Shown piece by piece: positions 15,719 to 23,016 of a DNA stretch of 47,967 bases; position 1 is the stretch's first letter, and each line of letters opens with the position of its first letter. The stretch comes from an uncultured Flavobacteriales bacterium. Its GTDB lineage: Bacteria; Bacteroidota; Bacteroidia; CAIKAF01. The notes below the pieces were generated by a model that saw only the letters and a list, made by a program, of their open reading frames with translations, had not been told where the DNA came from and ran no database searches. The DNA lies in the NCBI GenBank assembly GCA_903837495.1, contig CAILUT010000053.1, positions 1 to 47,967 of the forward strand, given 5' to 3'. Made by a program: the position numbers and the translations under genes.

Positions 15719-16237
15719 TTAATGTTGAAGTAAAAAATACCGTTCCAATTTGGTTCGGGCGTGGTGGTATTGGGCTTTTACATTTCCTTCGGTGGTTTGG
15801 GTTAGGGCCGACAGCTCAGCAAACGGCAAATTTTCAAAATAGCGCAGCACAAAAATCAAGCGTTGTTTTGGAGGCAGTTCAGAAAGAGCGTTTAGCAGCA
15901 AAAGTTGGGGGTTGCTTGGGGGTAAATCTTCGTTGCTGGGCTCGGGTTCCCTTTCGGGCGCTCCCATCGCATGTGCCTTTTCCTGATTTATAAAATGCCA
16001 GGTAGTTCTTAAGGCAATGCGGTGCAGCCATGTTTTTAGGGCTGAATCGCCACGAAACCGCATAAGCCCTTTCCAGGCATGGATGTAAACGCGTTGCAAA
16101 ACTTCATCGGTATCGCTGTGCGACTGCAACATAGGCCGAATCAATCCATAGAGGTAAGGGGTAAAAACCGAAATCAAGGCACGCATGCCCTGATCTGGAT
16201 TTTGTTTAAAGGCCTGAAGGATTTCAGCGTCGTTCAT
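15719..16237 (-). CDS. ECF-type RNA polymerase sigma factor (second module)
   Basis: A 172-residue sigma-70 family member with regions 2 and 4 only. Region 2 shows DTDEVLQRVYIHAWKGL and FRGDSALKTWLHRIALRT; region 4 shows LPPKQRLIFVLRYFENLPFAELSA and the helix-turn-helix TEGNVKAQYHHARTKLER. A 20-residue acidic linker separates them. The gene follows the frameshifted first anti-sigma gene by 30 nt and precedes a membrane anti-sigma candidate by 38 nt. Such a pair normally responds to envelope conditions. The second sigma in the same operon is unusual. Confidence 0.9.
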   Translation of the reverse strand: MNDAEILQAFKQNPDQGMRALISVFTPYLYGLIRPMLQSHSDTDEVLQRVYIHAWKGLMRFRGDSALKTWLHRIALRTTWHFINQEKAHAMGAPEREPEPSNEDLPPSNPQLLLLNALSELPPKQRLIFVLRYFENLPFAELSALTQTTEGNVKAQYHHARTKLERYFLLQH

Positions 16238-16267
16238 GCCTGTTGGTGCATAAAAGCGCCCAAAGGT

Positions 16268-17039
16268 TTAAGGGCGTGTCCACACCTTTCCTTTTGAATT
16301 AAAGGCCGGCAACAAAGAATCCTTTCCGGTTGGTGTTTTAATGAGCAGCCAAAGGGTATCGTTACTCCAGATGCTGTCGCGTACAAACGGCAGCCCGCCT
16401 GCCATAACGGGGGGGGAATCCGCTGGGCTTCTGCTCTTTCGAGCCGAGGTGGATTCAGAAAGGGCGGGTTGAGAAAACCCTTGCCCCTGAGCAATCCCTG
16501 AAGCTTTAGTTCGAAGGTCCATTTCTGCTGCTGGAACTTCTTCCAATTTAGAATCCAACGCAGGTGTTAGAACCTGCTTTGATTTCAGATTGGATTCTGC
16601 AAGATTGGGAGCGGATTCTTCCTGAACAGAAATAGGCGTTCCCGGTTTAATCTGCTCCGTAAATCTATTTTCATTCGAAGTCAAGTTGGTTTCCTTCACC
16701 GAAAGGGAGCTGTTTTCAGGGTTTGAATAGGCTATTTGATGGGCTTGGTCAGGCAGGGTTAGGTAACCCAACGAAAGCAAAAGGGCCAGGGCTGCGGCTG
16801 CGCCAATGCCGTAAGGCACTCTTCTTAAAAGGCTTTTCTTGGGAACCTGTATGGCTCGCTCCTCTGAGAAAAGAGCTTCCGACTGAATCAACAACAGGTG
16901 TGCTTGATTGTATTCGACCTCGTTGAAAAAGGGGGGCCATGGTTTCACGTTGCTCTGGGCTTAGCGAATTCCAATCGTGGGTTTTAAGCAATTCCTCAAT
17001 GGAATCCCAAGGAATATGGATGTTTGGTTCTTGTTCCAT
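16268..17039 (-). pseudogene. Anti-sigma factor gene (first module), frameshifted at a G6/C6 run
   Basis: Two overlapping frames together make one protein. The first frame starts MEQEPNIHIPWDSIEELL at 17039 and carries the normal opening helix of Bacteroidota anti-sigma proteins (LSPEQRETMAP); it then departs into unrelated sequence. The second frame supplies the rest: FFNEVEYNQAHLLLIQS, a membrane helix (IGAAAALALLLSLGYLTL), and a long periplasmic part ending KGKVWTRP. Removing one base from the six-G run at 16931-16936 (minus strand C6 then T5) joins them into a continuous 256-residue protein. The second frame alone would need a GTG start at 16948. It could be a real mutation, phase variation, or a sequencing error. 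It lies 2 nt after the first ECF sigma gene. Confidence 0.75.
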
Positions 17040-17041
17040 AA

Positions 17042-17653
17042 CTACATGGATTGATAAATAGGTTGAAGGTGTTTCAGCATGCCGCCCAATTTTTTTACGG
17101 CGTAAAACAGGCGAGATTTCACGGTGCCTTCGGGTACTTCGAGCACCTCGCTAATTTCTTTAATGCTAAATTCTTGTTGATAGCGCAACAAAAAAACATT
17201 TCGATGCGATTCATCGAGGCGCAGCAGGGCTTCTTGCAAAGAATGACTAAACAAATTCAAATCAACCTGAACATCGGGGGCGGTATCGGAACTGCCTTGT
17301 TTAACCTCATCGGACTTTAATCCGCCTGCGTGGACTTTCCCGCGCACCTGCATTTTACGCCATTCGCTTTTGCTTAAATTGGAAGCAATGGTAAACAACC
17401 AGGTTTTAAACTTGTATTCGGGATTAAACAAGTGGGGTTTTTCCCAGACCCGGGCAAAGGTTTCTTGGGCTAAATCCTGTACAAGGTCAGAATCATTGGG
17501 ATGCATGCGCAGCAAAAAAGCCATCAGAGGTTGTTTGTGCCGGTCGAACAAGCACTGGAAATCTTTTGGGTTTTTTCGGCACACTCCGGCCATTAATTCG
17601 GCATCGTCAACCTCCTCTGTTTTACTTGACCACCACATAGAAATGACTTTCAT
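17042..17653 (-). CDS. ECF-type RNA polymerase sigma factor (first module)
   Basis: A 203-residue sigma-70 family member (start ATG at 17653, MKVISMWWSS; the frame is open to 17680). Region 2 contains SDLVQDLAQETFARVWEKP and YKFKTWLFTIASNLSKSEWRK; region 4 contains LDESHRNVFLLRYQQEFSIKEI and the helix-turn-helix EGTVKSRLFYAVKKL. It is the first gene of the minus-strand unit sigma, anti-sigma, sigma, anti-sigma, exported protein. It diverges from purK with no perfect TAnnTTTG box in between, so it may be read by its own or another sigma factor. Confidence 0.9.
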   Translation of the reverse strand: MKVISMWWSSKTEEVDDAELMAGVCRKNPKDFQCLFDRHKQPLMAFLLRMHPNDSDLVQDLAQETFARVWEKPHLFNPEYKFKTWLFTIASNLSKSEWRKMQVRGKVHAGGLKSDEVKQGSSDTAPDVQVDLNLFSHSLQEALLRLDESHRNVFLLRYQQEFSIKEISEVLEVPEGTVKSRLFYAVKKLGGMLKHLQPIYQSM

Positions 17654-17710
17654 AACATAGGGTTTACGCCCGAGTGCCAAATTAGTTCAAATTATAACGA
17701 ATTTTGTGGA

Positions 17711-18853
17711 ATGCGAACCAAAGTCAAGATTGGGATATTAGGTGGAGGGCAACTGGGAAGAATGATGCAAGAGGCAGCCCTGCCGTTGAATATTCAGCTT
17801 CAGTTTTTAGATCCTTCGCCACAGGCCCCTTGCGGCATATTTGAAAAACAATGCATTGTGGGCAATTGGAACGACGCCAACAGCGTGGTTTCTTTTGGCG
17901 CTGAATGCGATGTTATAGGTTTGGAGTTTGAAGACGTGAGCATTCGTGGATTGGAAGAGTTGCAGTCTAAAGGAAAAAAGTGCATTCCATCTCCCCAGGT
18001 GCTCGGCATCATTCAAGACAAATCGAAACAAAAAGCGTTTTTGCGGGATGCGGGCATCCCCACCCTCCCCTTTCAGATTGTTGATGCGGCAACCGAAATA
18101 CAGATGGACTTTCCCTACATTCTGAAAAAAGCAAAAGGGGGCTACGATGGATATGGAGTAAAAAAAGTAAACAGCCTTGGGGACATTCCAACAGACTGGG
18201 CAGGCCCTTTTGTGGTAGAGCCCCTGTGTGAAATCGAAAAAGAAATTGCGGTGTTGGTAGCCCGCAATGAACGGGGCGAAACCGCGGTTTGGGAGCCGGT
18301 TGAAATGGTATTTAATGCAGAAACCCATATGGTTGAGCGCTTGGTTTCTCCTGGCAATTTAAATTCTGAAAATAGGCAAAGAGCCCTTGATATTGCCTTA
18401 GATTGTGCCAACAAATTAAATGCCACAGGAATTTTGGCGGTAGAAATGTTTTTGAGCCACCGGGGCGAATGCCTAGTCAATGAAATGGCTCCAAGGCCAC
18501 ACAACTCTGGGCACTGGACCATAGAGGGCGCTGTAACGAGTCAATTTGAGCAATACGTACGTATTTTGAGCGGATTGCCCTTGGGGCGAACAGACTCGAC
18601 CGGTTATTCGGCCAGCCTAAACATTTTGGGTGATATAAGTGCCGATGGAGAAGCGGACGAGGCCACATTGCGGCAGCGGGTGGTTGAGATACCCTTTGCT
18701 CATCTTCACTTGTATGGTAAAAAATGGGTAAAACCCCACCGTAAAATGGGGCATGTAACAATAGCAGCAAAAACAGCCAAGGAATTACATGCCTATGTAT
18801 CGAAAATCCCCATTGAAGCCCTGCGCATTTTGTCGCTCCCTTCAAAACCTTAA
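17711..18853 (+). CDS. purK: 5-(carboxyamino)imidazole ribonucleotide synthase PurK
   Basis: A 380-residue ATP-grasp enzyme that carboxylates aminoimidazole ribonucleotide using ATP and bicarbonate in purine synthesis. The N-terminal KIGILGGGQLGRMMQEAA (6-23) dinucleotide-like loop, the YILKKAKGGYDGYGVKKV ATP-binding segment, and the EMAPRPHNSGHWTIEGA block are typical of PurK. Length is standard. The stop codon is part of the promoter-like box of purE and the two genes are 9 nt apart, so the two-step CAIR synthesis is encoded together. Confidence 0.96.
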   Translation: MRTKVKIGILGGGQLGRMMQEAALPLNIQLQFLDPSPQAPCGIFEKQCIVGNWNDANSVVSFGAECDVIGLEFEDVSIRGLEELQSKGKKCIPSPQVLGIIQDKSKQKAFLRDAGIPTLPFQIVDAATEIQMDFPYILKKAKGGYDGYGVKKVNSLGDIPTDWAGPFVVEPLCEIEKEIAVLVARNERGETAVWEPVEMVFNAETHMVERLVSPGNLNSENRQRALDIALDCANKLNATGILAVEMFLSHRGECLVNEMAPRPHNSGHWTIEGAVTSQFEQYVRILSGLPLGRTDSTGYSASLNILGDISADGEADEATLRQRVVEIPFAHLHLYGKKWVKPHRKMGHVTIAAKTAKELHAYVSKIPIEALRILSLPSKP

Positions 18854-18858
18854 ATTTG
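18851..18858 (+). promoter_or_regulatory. TAnnTTTG box inside the purK-purE junction
   Basis: TAAATTTG, a perfect match whose first three bases are the purK stop codon, ends 4 nt before the purE ATG. It could give purE an additional, leaderless transcript; it may also be a chance match. Confidence 0.35.
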
Positions 18859-18862
18859 CTAT

Positions 18863-19417
18863 ATGGATCAATGTGTAAGCGTAGGTATTGTGATGGGAAG
18901 TGCATCTGATTTACCCATTATGTCGGCAGCCGCCGATGTTCTAGACCAAGCTGGAATCCCCTTTGAAATCACCATAGTTTCGGCCCACCGAACGCCAGAA
19001 CGGCTTATGCAATATGGCCGGGCTGCACATAAGCGGGGGCTTTCTGTTTTGATTTCTGGAGCCGGTGGGGCGGCACATTTGCCGGGCATGTTGGCCAGTT
19101 TAACCCCCCTACCCGTTATCGGAGTCCCGATTTTATCGGCCAATTCCTTACATGGGGTTGATTCGATTCTTAGCATTCTGCAAATGCCCGCCGGGGTACC
19201 GGTTGCCACCGTAGGGCTGAACAATGCAAAAAATGCCGCTCTTTTGGCATTGCGCATTTTGGGCGTCGCCAATGTCGAAATTCGGCAACAGCAAATTGAC
19301 CATTTAATGCTGCAACAAGAAGCTGTTTTAAGCAGTCTTTCAAAAGTAGAATCGCCCCGCTGGACACACCAACAACCCATACCTCCTGGGGCCTTTTCAA
19401 CAACAGACCCACAGTAA
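18863..19417 (+). CDS. purE: N5-carboxyaminoimidazole ribonucleotide mutase PurE
   Basis: A 184-residue class I mutase that converts the product of PurK to 4-carboxyaminoimidazole ribonucleotide. Signature motifs are GSASD (12-16), SAHRTPER (40-47) and GAGGAAHLPGM (66-76). The fold is complete through the ALRILGV segment; about 20 extra residues follow (ending FSTTDPQ), a small extension compared with the usual 160-170. It starts 9 nt after purK. The next gene begins 1 nt after its stop. Confidence 0.95.
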   Translation: MDQCVSVGIVMGSASDLPIMSAAADVLDQAGIPFEITIVSAHRTPERLMQYGRAAHKRGLSVLISGAGGAAHLPGMLASLTPLPVIGVPILSANSLHGVDSILSILQMPAGVPVATVGLNNAKNAALLALRILGVANVEIRQQQIDHLMLQQEAVLSSLSKVESPRWTHQQPIPPGAFSTTDPQ

Positions 19418-19418
19418 T

Positions 19419-20258
19419 ATGACAATCTCACTGCGAACCATTCTGTTTTTTGCAATCTTAGGGCCTTTTGCCCGGGCGCAAAACTATCCGACCGGTGCTA
19501 AATCGGCATCGTTGGGACACGCCTCGGTGGCTCTAAGCGACCTTTGGTCTTCGTACAACAACCAAGCAGGGCTCGCCTTTCTAGAAGCTCCAGAAGTGGG
19601 CGCCTTTGTTGAAAATCGGTTTTTAATGCAAGAATTAAACGCCCAAGGCTTGGCTTATGCCATGCCCTTCAAAAAAATGGGCGGAACCCTGGGCATTAAT
19701 TTATACCGCTTTGGTTATTCCAATTTCAACGACAATAAGTTGGGGCTAACCTTTGCGAAAAAATTTGGAAAAGTATTCTCGGCAGGCATTCAGTTAAACC
19801 TCCATTATTTTCAGCAAGGCGGGGCATATGAGTCCATATTAACGGCCACGGGCGAATTGTCGGTCTTGCTGTATTTAGCCGAAAACTGGACCTTAGGAGC
19901 CCATGTCTTTAATCCTACCCGCAGTTCTATGGCTAGCTTTGACCGCGAAAAAGTACCCACCGTATTTCGGTTGGGAACGGCCTATGCCTTTAGCGATAAA
20001 GTTCAGGCTACCTTAGAAATTGAAAAAGACTTGGTGTACGATCCAACATTCCGAGCAGGCATAGAATACAAACCGGGCAAAAAAATATCCATCCGAGCTG
20101 GGATAAATTCAAACCCCATTTCGCCCGCCTTTGGTCTGGGTTTGCATTTGGGCGATTTTGTTCTGGATGCCGCTTCCGCATGGCATCAAACGCTGGGATT
20201 CAACCCTCAAGCTTCTCTAAGTTATCGGTTTAACCGACCTAAAAGCCGCAAAAAATGA
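19419..20258 (+). CDS. PorV/PorQ-like outer-membrane barrel protein
   Basis: A 279-residue protein with a signal peptide (1-20, ending PFARAQ), then GAKSASLGHASVALSDLWSSYNNQAGLAFL, which is the opening signature of the PorV/PorQ family (UPF0164-like outer-membrane barrels). Strand-like segments alternate throughout and the last strand ends SYRFNR. It begins 1 nt after purE and its stop overlaps the following gene (ATGA). It is paired with a helix-hairpin-helix barrel protein, a combination I associate with Bacteroidota outer-membrane gene sets; PorV itself acts as shuttle in type IX secretion, but a T9SS role for this gene is not shown. Confidence 0.75.
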   Translation: MTISLRTILFFAILGPFARAQNYPTGAKSASLGHASVALSDLWSSYNNQAGLAFLEAPEVGAFVENRFLMQELNAQGLAYAMPFKKMGGTLGINLYRFGYSNFNDNKLGLTFAKKFGKVFSAGIQLNLHYFQQGGAYESILTATGELSVLLYLAENWTLGAHVFNPTRSSMASFDREKVPTVFRLGTAYAFSDKVQATLEIEKDLVYDPTFRAGIEYKPGKKISIRAGINSNPISPAFGLGLHLGDFVLDAASAWHQTLGFNPQASLSYRFNRPKSRKK

Positions 20259-22375
20259 GATTGATCCTGCGCGGCTGCTTCCTGATTTTAGCCTTTCTAC
20301 TCACAGACCTGCTTCCTGCACAATCGGGAAGTGGCGACCCCAAAAAAGAAAACCTGATTGAACGGCTTATTGAAACCATTACCGAACAAAGCGATGCAGA
20401 AATAGATTACACGGAGTTTGTTGAAGATCTAAGCTTCTTCTACGACAATCCGATTAACCTGAACAACGCCAAACCTGAAGATTTAAGGCGTTTGCATTTG
20501 CTCAGTGAACTCCAAATTCAAAACCTGGCAAGCTACCGCCGTTTGTATGGAGACCTTTTAAGCATGTATGAGGTGAGCCTGATCAAAGGCTGGGACCAAG
20601 AAGTCATCTATTCCCTTCTGCCCTTTTTGATTGTTGCTCCCGTTAAAGAAAAACAAACATTGAAGTTTAAAAACGTGGTAAAGTATGGCAAGCACGAACT
20701 CATTGGCCGCTATTACGATGTTTTAGAACCGCAGCAAGGGTACATTACCCAACCGGGCGACAGCCTTCCTGCTTATTTAGGGTCTTCGTATCAAATCTTT
20801 ACCCGCTATCGGTTTAAATACAAAGACCGCATTAGCATCGGGTTTACCGCCGAAAAAGACCGAGGAGAGGAATGGTTTGGGGGCTCTCAGCCCCAGGGAT
20901 TCGACTTTTATTCGGCGCATTTCATGCTGAAAGATTTTGGGCCGATTAAAACCTTGGTTATCGGCGATTTTCAAACCCAATTTGGGCAGGGCTTAACTTT
21001 GTGGAACGGCATAGGATCCAGAAAAACAGCCTATGCCATGAATATTAAACGGAACGCAGCCGGAATTCGGGCCTATACGGCCACAAATCAATTTACATTC
21101 AACCGCGGCATTGCCGCCACAATCAACTTTGGCTTTTTGTCTCCCGTCTTAAAAAACCTAGACCTAACCGGCTTCGCCTCGCACAAACCCATTGATGGAA
21201 ACGCTGCTGAGTTAGATACCCTAACCGGCGAGGCCTTAGAGGTTTCTTCTTTTTTGTTGAGCGGGCTGCACCGCACGGCCGCTGAACTCGCAAAAAAAAA
21301 CACCATCGACGAAACGGTCCTGGGCGGCAACATTACCTTTCGAGGCAAAACCTTTAAGCTAGGGGCAACTGCCGTTCAAACCATGTTCTCGGCTCCATTC
21401 CAGCCCTCAGAACAATTGTACAACAAATACCGATTTGCAGGTGACCGGCTGTTCAACGCGGGGGTAGATTACGATTGGCTGATCCGAAAACTGCACCTCT
21501 TTGGCGAATTCTCCATCAGCGATAACGGAGGATTGGCCATGCTGCAAGGCATGCAAATTAGCCTGCATTCCAACCTCAACTTCTCTGCTTTATACCGAAA
21601 TTTTTCAAAAGAATACCAAAACCTAAAATCCAACGCCGTTTCCGACCGTTTTGGCACACAAAACGAAGAGGGTTTGTATGTTGGATTTGAAGCCAGCCCA
21701 TTTAAAAAAGTGAAAGTGCAAGGCTACGTTGACCTATTCGCCTACCCTTGGCTCCGTTCCAACATCGCATATCCATCGAAAGGGTACGAATACTTGGTTC
21801 AAGCGTCCTTTATTCCCAATCGAAACGTTGAAATGTACCTTCGATTCCGGCATCAAAACCGGCCTGAAAATGCAACAGGAATTGAAACTGGCCCTGCGGA
21901 AGTCATTCATTTTCAGCGGCAAAACTACCGCTGGAACATCACCGTACGGGTAAACAAAGAAATTCAATTGCGCAACCGCTTGGAGTGGGTAACTGTTAAC
22001 CGACCCGACAAAGCCTTTGAAATGGGTTTTATGATGTACCAAGACTTGATTTACAAACCTGCGAAGCTACCCCTTGATTTCTCCGGACGCATCGGTCTGT
22101 TCAGCACACAGGGCTCAGACGCCCGCGTTTACGCGTACGAAAACGACGTGCTGTACAGTTTTACCGTGCCCGGTTTTTCAGGAACAGGAATGCGGACATA
22201 TTTAAATGTAAAATGGGAGGTCCGACCCAACCTTACCCTGTGGTTGCGGTGGTCGCAAACTTTTTACAGCGACCGTTCGGTCATCAGCTCTGGCAACGAA
22301 GGAATTGAAAGCGATGCACGCAACGACCTTCGAATTCAGCTGCGCTACACCTTCCGTGCAGGGGGGAACCGCTAA
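20255..22375 (+). CDS. Helix-hairpin-helix outer-membrane barrel protein
   Basis: A 706-residue protein with a signal peptide (hydrophobic 8-20, ending LLPAQ). Residues about 66-107 form a ComEA-like helix-hairpin-helix region (PINLNNAKPEDLRRLHLL and a QNLASYRRLYG helix). From about 150 to the end is a long series of beta strands, many with alternating aromatic residues, ending RIQLRYTFRAGGNR, as expected for an outer-membrane barrel. This HHH-plus-barrel architecture is known in Bacteroidota without a defined role. It overlaps the PorV-like gene by four bases, so the two are probably made together. Confidence 0.75.
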   Translation: MRLILRGCFLILAFLLTDLLPAQSGSGDPKKENLIERLIETITEQSDAEIDYTEFVEDLSFFYDNPINLNNAKPEDLRRLHLLSELQIQNLASYRRLYGDLLSMYEVSLIKGWDQEVIYSLLPFLIVAPVKEKQTLKFKNVVKYGKHELIGRYYDVLEPQQGYITQPGDSLPAYLGSSYQIFTRYRFKYKDRISIGFTAEKDRGEEWFGGSQPQGFDFYSAHFMLKDFGPIKTLVIGDFQTQFGQGLTLWNGIGSRKTAYAMNIKRNAAGIRAYTATNQFTFNRGIAATINFGFLSPVLKNLDLTGFASHKPIDGNAAELDTLTGEALEVSSFLLSGLHRTAAELAKKNTIDETVLGGNITFRGKTFKLGATAVQTMFSAPFQPSEQLYNKYRFAGDRLFNAGVDYDWLIRKLHLFGEFSISDNGGLAMLQGMQISLHSNLNFSALYRNFSKEYQNLKSNAVSDRFGTQNEEGLYVGFEASPFKKVKVQGYVDLFAYPWLRSNIAYPSKGYEYLVQASFIPNRNVEMYLRFRHQNRPENATGIETGPAEVIHFQRQNYRWNITVRVNKEIQLRNRLEWVTVNRPDKAFEMGFMMYQDLIYKPAKLPLDFSGRIGLFSTQGSDARVYAYENDVLYSFTVPGFSGTGMRTYLNVKWEVRPNLTLWLRWSQTFYSDRSVISSGNEGIESDARNDLRIQLRYTFRAGGNR

Positions 22376-22391
22376 ATTACTCCCTTTTTTT

Positions 22392-22534
22392 GGGCGGCCT
22401 TTCCGGCTATCGCGGGTAGTACGCCGCTCCAGGCCAGGGGGGCAGTGGGTGGGCAGTAGCTCCTAAAGTCGCTCTGCCAACCCACGCTCCCCAGGCCTGT
22501 AAGCGTGCGCGCTACCCTGCTCTATCCGGGCCGC
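22392..22534 (-). ncRNA. 143-nt structured repeat, copy E (candidate RNA element)
   Basis: Minus-strand element starting GCGGCCCGGATAGAG and ending GGCCGCCC, followed by A7. Paired arms are GCGGCC with GGCCGC, GGGUAG with CUACCC, CAGGCC with GGCCUG, GUGGGU with ACCCAC, and GGCAG-type bases around the loop GACUUUAGGA (22461-22470), 64 nt from the 5' end. Most similar to copy D. It starts 17 bases after the helix-hairpin-helix gene stop and faces copy B across about 220 bases. Confidence 0.75.
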
Positions 22535-22755
22535 GGCCCCTCAAATCATTCGGCCAACACCATTCAAGATGGGCGCTAAGATTGATATTTAAACCAAAGA
22601 ACCTGAAAAACAGAAGCAAGGGCCGGTATTCCTTGGAATGTAAAAAAACAGGTGGCTTGGGAAGGCATGCAGGTTGGCATCGATTCGCCAAAGCAAAGCC
22701 CCGCGCCGAAGGACTTACCGGGTAAAAAACGCAACACAAGGTAAAAAGTACGACT
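22535..22755. other. Gap between the two facing repeat elements; no gene seen
   Basis: About 220 bases between elements E and B. I find no open frame with family resemblance and no promoter box; the two frames that cross it are low-complexity. It is only notable as the spacer of an inverted pair of elements. Confidence 0.4.
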
Positions 22756-22898
22756 GCGGCAGGGATTGAACCGAGTAGCCCGCAAGGCCGGCAGCGCTGG
22801 GGCCGCGAGCTGCGGAGGCGACCTTGGGAGCCCCCGAAAAGCCGCTGGCCCCACCGCTGCTGGACGCGGACTACCGGTGAAAGCCCGGCGGCCGCCCC
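22756..22898 (+). ncRNA. 143-nt structured repeat, copy B (candidate RNA element)
   Basis: Begins GCGGCAGGGATTGAA, ends GCCGCCCC and is followed by A7. Pairs are GCGGC with GCCGC; GUAG (22775-22778) with CUAC (22871-22874), then C/A mismatch, then CCGC (22780-22783) with GCGG (22866-22869); UGGGGCC with GGCCCCA; CAGCG with CGCUG; CGG and GGC with GCC and CCG around the loop GACCUUGGGA (22820-22829), 64 nt from the start. It lies between the helix-hairpin-helix gene and the rpoC terminator. Confidence 0.75.
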
Positions 22899-22963
22899 AA
22901 AAAAACAGCTTGAAACGGAAGGGAAATCATTCAAAATCAAGCTGAACTTAGGTAGAAAATGGC

Positions 22964-22993
22964 AAAAAAAAGGCGGCTGGAAACCCAGCCGCC
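22964..22993 (-). terminator. Rho-independent terminator of the rpoBC operon
   Basis: Perfect 9-bp stem GGCGGCTGG/CCAGCCGCC with a 4-nt loop at 22972-22993, followed on the minus strand by eight T. It begins 24 nt after the rpoC stop. Confidence 0.92.
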
Positions 22994-23016
22994 TGTAAAA
23001 AATGTTCCAAGGGGTT

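Noticed and set aside
16749-17039. A separate 96-residue gene
   Set aside because: Its second half is out-of-frame translation of the anti-sigma gene; only the first 36 codons are meaningful.
22392-22898. Facing pair of repeats as ends of an insertion sequence
   Set aside because: The 220-base interior holds no transposase, and the two copies are of different subtypes rather than exact inverted repeats.
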